Shown piece by piece: positions 60,266 to 64,000 of a DNA stretch of 64,000 nt; the stretch's first letter is position 1, and each line of letters opens with the position of its first letter. The notes beneath the pieces were generated by a model that worked only from the letters and a program-made list of their open reading frames with translations, made no database searches and was not told where the DNA came from. The translations under genes and the position numbers were made by a program. This DNA is from Natronoplasma sp964602715 (GTDB lineage: Archaea; Thermoplasmatota; Thermoplasmata; Halarchaeoplasmatales; Halarchaeoplasmataceae). The DNA is taken from positions 1-64,000 of the forward strand of contig CAZRSB010000004.1 in assembly GCA_964602715.1 (NCBI GenBank), read 5' to 3'.

Positions 60266-61495
60266 TTACGACTTACTTTCTATCAGGTCAGCCAGTAAAT
60301 ATACGTGTTCAGCAGCTTTGATCTTTACTTCTTTTCTTTTTCCGAGTAAATTGGAAGTTTCGTCTTTAAGCACTATCACTTTATAATTATCTAATCTTCC
60401 TTTAAGCGATGTGCCTTTACCTCTTTCTAGTATAGTTGCCCAAGCTTTTCTGCCAACGTAATCATCGTTCAAATCTCTACTTATTTTAAAACGTAATTCT
60501 GTCATCTCTTTAGATCTTCTTTTCTTTTCCTGAGATTCTACTTTCTCCTTCATTTCTGCTGCTCTCGTTCCTTTCCTTGGACTGAATCTTGTAACGTTTA
60601 TTATATCAGGTTTGATACTAGTTAAAGCTTCTTTCGTCATTGAAAAATCTTCTTCAGTTTCTCCTGGAAAACCTACTATTATATCTGTAGAAAGGGTAAG
60701 ATCTGGAAATTGCTTTCTGAATTCTTCAGCTGTTTCGATCCACTCTCTTACACTATAACTTCTGTTCATCTTTTCCAAAACATCATCTGACCCAGATTGC
60801 AGTGGAAGATGTATGAATTTATAGATCCTATCATCTTTCATTATATCTTTAAGATCATCTTTTATAGACGCTAAACCGTCAATGTTCATCATACCCAAAC
60901 GTATCCTGTAATCACCTTTAACCTCGAGAAGAGTTTTCAATAGTTCGATCAGATCGGTAGATCTATCTTTACCATATATAGCCATATCTTGCGAGGTCAA
61001 TCTTATCTCCCTAGTAGATTGTTTTACTAATCCTTTGAATCTCTCTTTTATTTTATCGATAGGCCTGCTTTGGATTTTTCCTCTAGCCGATTTAGTTATG
61101 CAATATGTACAGGAGCCTTTGCATCCAGATGCTATAGGAATTGTACCTACAAAAGGACTTTCTTCATCTTTCTTAGGACAAGTAGACAGATCCACCTGCT
61201 CAGGATTAATGAAACTAACATTAGAATATTTACTTTGCAGCTCTTTTTTTCTAATTGAAGCAAGACAACCTGCTATTATCACCTCAGAAGTCTTTTGAGT
61301 GAGCTCTTTTACTCTTCTCCTCATCCTTTCTTCGGTTTTTTTTATGACCACGCAGGTGCCAAGAAGTGAGATATCAGCATCCTCTAAATTTTCAACTTGG
61401 ATATGACCATTGTCTTCCATAAACTCCGCTAACATCCCGGTTTCTCCCTGGTTCATCGTACAACCGTAGGATTCAACATAAAACTTCTTGGTCAT
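60266..61495 (-). CDS. tRNA t6A37 methylthiotransferase (e-MtaB type)
   Basis: A 409-residue radical SAM enzyme that adds methylthio to N6-threonylcarbamoyladenosine at position 37 of tRNA. Three N-terminal cysteines (ESYGCTMNQ, LLGTCVV, IAGCLAS) hold the auxiliary cluster. SGCKGSCTYCITKSARG gives the SAM cluster CxxxCxxC, IVGFPGETEEDF follows, and a C-terminal TRAM domain (AWATILERGK) binds tRNA. The frame reaches 61549, but AAAATATAT (minus strand, 61525-61517) is centred 26 bp before the ATG at 61495 (MTKKFYVES), which I take as the leaderless start. Confidence 0.94.
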   Translation of the reverse strand: MTKKFYVESYGCTMNQGETGMLAEFMEDNGHIQVENLEDADISLLGTCVVIKKTEERMRRRVKELTQKTSEVIIAGCLASIRKKELQSKYSNVSFINPEQVDLSTCPKKDEESPFVGTIPIASGCKGSCTYCITKSARGKIQSRPIDKIKERFKGLVKQSTREIRLTSQDMAIYGKDRSTDLIELLKTLLEVKGDYRIRLGMMNIDGLASIKDDLKDIMKDDRIYKFIHLPLQSGSDDVLEKMNRSYSVREWIETAEEFRKQFPDLTLSTDIIVGFPGETEEDFSMTKEALTSIKPDIINVTRFSPRKGTRAAEMKEKVESQEKKRRSKEMTELRFKISRDLNDDYVGRKAWATILERGKGTSLKGRLDNYKVIVLKDETSNLLGKRKEVKIKAAEHVYLLADLIESKS

Positions 61496-61552
61496 GGATT
61501 TACAATGGTAGGTAGGATATATTTTATGTTTTGCCTCCTGTGACCCCATAGA

Positions 61553-61900
61553 TTACTCTTCGGCCATCATCTCTTCCATCTTTTTTTCCATAAGATCTCT
61601 GAGTTTTTTGTTCATCTTTTTTTGCATCTCCGGAGGGATCAATTCAAAACCCATCTCAGCACTGGTCTTGGCCAGCATGGCATAGGCATAGGTCTCCTTC
61701 ATCTTCGCTTCCATGAGAACTTTGACGTGTTCTTTGAATTCGGCTTTTAACTCTTCATTTTCATCGAGTCTTTTTCTGATATGCCTTTTTATTTCGTCTT
61801 TTATGAGTTCCTCTACAGCCTCTACTATCAGTGTCTCAGTGTTGATTAGATCTTCCCCTCCTTTCAATATTGAGTCTAAGGTCCTATCTGCTCGGTTCAA
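61553..61900 (-). CDS. Conserved-looking helical protein, unknown function
   Basis: A 115-residue protein, almost fully helical and highly charged, with two amphipathic helices (TLIVEAVEELIKDEIKRHIRK and VKVLMEAKMKETYAYAMLAK) and a Met/Lys-rich end (KKLRDLMEKKMEEMMAEE). No family is recognised. The start is TTG at 61900; only a weak AGTGA-type site precedes it. TATA-like CTTTTAATC is about 25 bp upstream. It lies before the methylthiotransferase gene, which appears to have its own promoter. Confidence 0.6.
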   Translation of the reverse strand: MNRADRTLDSILKGGEDLINTETLIVEAVEELIKDEIKRHIRKRLDENEELKAEFKEHVKVLMEAKMKETYAYAMLAKTSAEMGFELIPPEMQKKMNKKLRDLMEKKMEEMMAEE

Positions 61901-62024
61901 GTTATCACTCTTCTAATGTATTCTAAAGATTAAAAGTATTAGTGTTTATCCCTTATCTAGTCTGAAAATGATAACAAAAAATATAACTCTTCTTATCATT
62001 AACAAATATGAGAACAGGATAAGT

Positions 62025-62675
62025 ATGGAGAAAAAAGAAGTTATCCTTTCACTCGAAAAAGACCTATGGGAAAAACTTAAGGTCAAGTCTCTCAAAGAAG
62101 AAACTGCTATTCAGGAACTAATATTAGAAGCTGTTATTAATTATCATCGATTCGAAGACCAAGAAGAAAGTCTATCGAAAATGATCAGATTTAGAGAGCT
62201 GGATAGAGAAATAGTTGATACGGTATATGAAAACGTGAATAAAGATAAAGAAACAGTCAGGGATATAACTTTAGAAGCTCTCAAATATCTAAGAAGTCAA
62301 TCAGATGGGGGCCCATCAAATTTTTTGAGTAAGTTACCTCATACTAGAGAAGTACTTGAATTTGGAAGACTGGAAGAGGATGAGGAACAACTCGTTCTAA
62401 ACAAAATATATGATTCTGATATTGAAAGACCGAAGATCTGCGGAAAAATACTTTTAGAGACGCTCAACCATCTAAAAATGTATGGTGAAGCAAAAAAAGA
62501 AGATGTTTTGAATCATGTTTATTCTGAATCTGAATATAGTGACGAATATGAAGAAAAAGAGTGGTTTTCTTTAGCTTTGATAGGATTAGAACTGATGAAA
62601 GAGGAAGGAATAGTAAAGACTTTAGGGTCTGATCATTTCGAATATATCGGCCCCGATAAAGAACCAAGGATATGA
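62025..62675 (+). CDS. RHH / winged-helix regulator linked to cheF
   Basis: A 216-residue predicted DNA-binding protein. The N-terminus (KEVILSLEKDLWEKLKVKSLKEE, then ELILEAVINY) has the ribbon-helix-helix pattern. A second similar helical part covers DREIVDTVYENVNKDKETV. The end (about 145-216, LETLNHLKMYGEAKKEDVL, then HFEYIGPDKEPRI) is a winged-helix-like domain also seen in the 14349-14771 protein. The frame opens at 61968, but AGGA lies 5 nt before the ATG at 62025 and the RHH domain starts there. It overlaps the cheF-like gene by 4 nt, so it probably controls taxis or archaellum genes. Confidence 0.65.
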   Translation: MEKKEVILSLEKDLWEKLKVKSLKEETAIQELILEAVINYHRFEDQEESLSKMIRFRELDREIVDTVYENVNKDKETVRDITLEALKYLRSQSDGGPSNFLSKLPHTREVLEFGRLEEDEEQLVLNKIYDSDIERPKICGKILLETLNHLKMYGEAKKEDVLNHVYSESEYSDEYEEKEWFSLALIGLELMKEEGIVKTLGSDHFEYIGPDKEPRI

Positions 62676-63748
62676 TTGATATGATCAATAAAAATAAAGG
62701 TTTCAAAGCTGTTGATAAAAGACAAAAACCTATCAGGTTTTCTAATGTGCAAATCATCATACCCGCCGGGGAAAAAAGAACTGAAAATGAAAGATACTAT
62801 CAAGATGAAAATTGGGTAACAGCAGATCTCACATTAACAGAGGATGAGCTTACCATAAGACATGAGAGCAGAAAAGATTTTACTATTGCTCTATCTAATA
62901 TTTATTATATCGACAGAAAAATAAGATTCACAAAGGCGAACTCACTAAATGTACTAAATTTCAATTATTCTGCCTCTGATGGAAGATATCTAGCTCTTAT
63001 AAAGACCCCTTCTAAAAAGAGACTAAAAAAATATATGTTGAGATACATGATAAAAAATACAAAATTATTGTATATGTCCAACTTGGGTTCAAGAAGTTTC
63101 TCAGAAAAAAAGTGGCGCAGAGGAATATTCCATCTAGATAGTTCACCGGCTAATTCGATAATAATATATGACATAGATAACGATCAATCGGTAAGTGAGA
63201 TAAATAAAGAATCTATATTTCGTCTAGAAAGATGTGAAATTAATGGTGAAGAGAGTCTAAGAGTCGATTACTGGAATGACAGTAAACATAGATGCGATCT
63301 GCTCTTACCTTCAGAGATTTCTATCACTAATCTAGAAGAGTTCTTTAATTTTGGTTATCTAAAAATTAGAAAAAAGAAATTTTCGTTACATACTAAGGAA
63401 AAAATTCTTTTGGACGTATTGAGTGATCTGGAGAAAAGAAATCAAGATGAATATCCCACTCTCTCTGATTGCAAAGAACTTATAGGAAAAGATGAACTCA
63501 ACCATTCTAAATTGGTAGAGAATACATTTCAACTAAATAAAAAAGGAGCTATAGAAACTATAGATGTAACCTTTGAATTGACTAATAGCGGCAAAAAAGC
63601 ATTAGAAGATGATCTGATAGAAAAATCTGAGGAAGTGGAGAAAGAATATGAGGATGTTCCTAACTCACGCAGGGACGAGATCGAAAAGAAAAAAGAGACA
63701 ATCAAAGAAAGATTAAAAGAGTTCAGAAAACGCCGAAATAGCAAGTGA
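62672..63748 (+). CDS. cheF: CheF-like chemotaxis-archaellum adaptor
   Basis: A 358-residue protein that resembles archaeal CheF, which links the Che signal pathway to the archaellum motor. Two PH-like beta domains are recognisable by pattern: ADLTLTEDELTIRHE, then FTIALSNIYYIDRKI, and FHLDSSPANSIIIYD, then ESIFRLERCEI. A C-terminal winged-helix domain (about 265-325) and a charged coiled tail complete it. CheF proteins are usually about 250-350 residues. The ATG at 62672 overlaps the regulator's stop; another ATG at 62681 is possible. No che genes are adjacent. Assignment is by pattern, so moderately sure. Confidence 0.65.
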   Translation: MIDMINKNKGFKAVDKRQKPIRFSNVQIIIPAGEKRTENERYYQDENWVTADLTLTEDELTIRHESRKDFTIALSNIYYIDRKIRFTKANSLNVLNFNYSASDGRYLALIKTPSKKRLKKYMLRYMIKNTKLLYMSNLGSRSFSEKKWRRGIFHLDSSPANSIIIYDIDNDQSVSEINKESIFRLERCEINGEESLRVDYWNDSKHRCDLLLPSEISITNLEEFFNFGYLKIRKKKFSLHTKEKILLDVLSDLEKRNQDEYPTLSDCKELIGKDELNHSKLVENTFQLNKKGAIETIDVTFELTNSGKKALEDDLIEKSEEVEKEYEDVPNSRRDEIEKKKETIKERLKEFRKRRNSK

Positions 63749-63797
63749 TATAATAAGGGTAAAATCATAAATAATACAGTCATTCTAGGTCTATTCA

Positions 63798-64000
63798 TGA
63801 AGGTCACCATCGCCCAAAAAGAACACAAAATAGGAAAGAAAGATAAAAATTTAGAAATTATACAAAAAACAGCGAAAAAAATAGATACGGATCTTTTGAT
63901 TTTTCCTGAGATGTTCCTCACTGGTTATACCTTAAGGGATAGATTATGGTATGAGAGCGAACCTGTACCAGGACCTTCTTCGGAGAAGATTTCATCCATA
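63798..64000 (+). CDS. Carbon-nitrogen hydrolase (nitrilase family), 3' truncated by window
   Basis: The first 67 codons of a nitrilase-superfamily amidase. The opening MKVTIAQKEHKIGKKDKNL is the usual beta1/alpha1, and the catalytic Glu lies in LLIFPEMFLTGY. The remaining catalytic Lys and Cys lie beyond the window edge. CATAAATAATAC (about 63766-63777) lies 25 bp before the ATG, so the transcript is leaderless. Substrate cannot be judged from this part. Confidence 0.85.

Noticed and set aside
1..64000. tRNA genes, rRNA genes, CRISPR arrays, insertion sequences
   Set aside because: Intergenic gaps were read on both strands by eye; no cloverleaf ends, spaced repeats, transposase motifs or terminal inverted repeats were found. 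A covariance search would be decisive for RNAs.

Overview
The window reads as a chromosomal segment of an AT-rich euryarchaeon. The archaeal markers are ribosomal L1, P0 and P1 genes in an operon, aIF5A with a hypusine loop, Alba, CDP-archaeol synthase (CarS), a translin, an e-MtaB-type tRNA methylthiotransferase, an archaellin, a CheF-like protein, and TATA boxes about 25 bp upstream of leaderless start codons. A DUF835 domain and the archaellin cleavage region (Ala at -1, as in Thermoplasma) point towards Thermoplasmatota. That placement is an inference, not a proof. Proteins are rich in Glu, Asp and Lys. First genes of transcripts are mostly leaderless, while internal genes use GGAGG-type ribosome sites and often TTG starts. 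No rRNA, tRNA, CRISPR array or insertion sequence was seen.

Layout, left to right. 0.2-6.4 kb: aldo/keto reductase, CocE-type hydrolase, small membrane protein, AIM24-family protein, and a zinc-ribbon/Mrr-like/CFI-box protein. 6.5-14.1 kb: MATE efflux pump plus MarR repressor, a surface protein, HtpX protease, the potassium system TrkA-TrkH with a small barrel protein, and an S49 protease. A 16-bp inverted repeat occurs twice around the MATE promoter and once at htpX, suggesting one small membrane-stress regulon. 14.3-20.5 kb: a small winged-helix protein and two tandem STAND ATPases with TPR tails. 20.6-26.6 kb: TldD/PmbA proteases, gamma-glutamylcyclotransferase, an Alba operon, a GNAT acetyltransferase that starts with CTG, and a DUF885 peptidase. 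26.8-30.2 kb: a four-gene ABC exporter operon of visibly higher G+C, probably acquired.

30.4-35.2 kb: two housekeeping transcripts, creatininase-family/carS/pyrE and PRC-barrel/purD/translin, with UPF0248 divergent to the first. 35.5-40.4 kb: the most unusual gene, a 1334-residue isoleucyl-tRNA synthetase homologue that has lost its HIGH and KMSKS signatures and is fused to a helix-hairpin-helix, an acidic linker and a DUF835 domain, followed by a ketopantoate reductase. 40.4-47.6 kb: aIF5A, oligoendopeptidase F, a small HTH protein, a large surface beta-propeller protein, an archaellin with a structured leader, and a nitroreductase.

47.6-50.9 kb: divergent acyl-CoA synthetase and thiolase genes sharing an intergenic palindrome (fatty or organic acid metabolism). 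51-53 kb: L1-P0-P1 operon with a foldable leader. 53.2-64 kb: a helical protein, dihydrolipoamide dehydrogenase, ftsZ, a DUF4129/two-TM/DUF58/membrane-protein operon of the MoxR-associated type but without moxR, the tRNA methylthiotransferase, a small helical protein, an RHH/winged-helix regulator overlapping a CheF-like gene, and the start of a nitrilase-family gene cut by the window edge. Overall the genes suggest a motile, heterotrophic, peptide- and acid-using archaeon.
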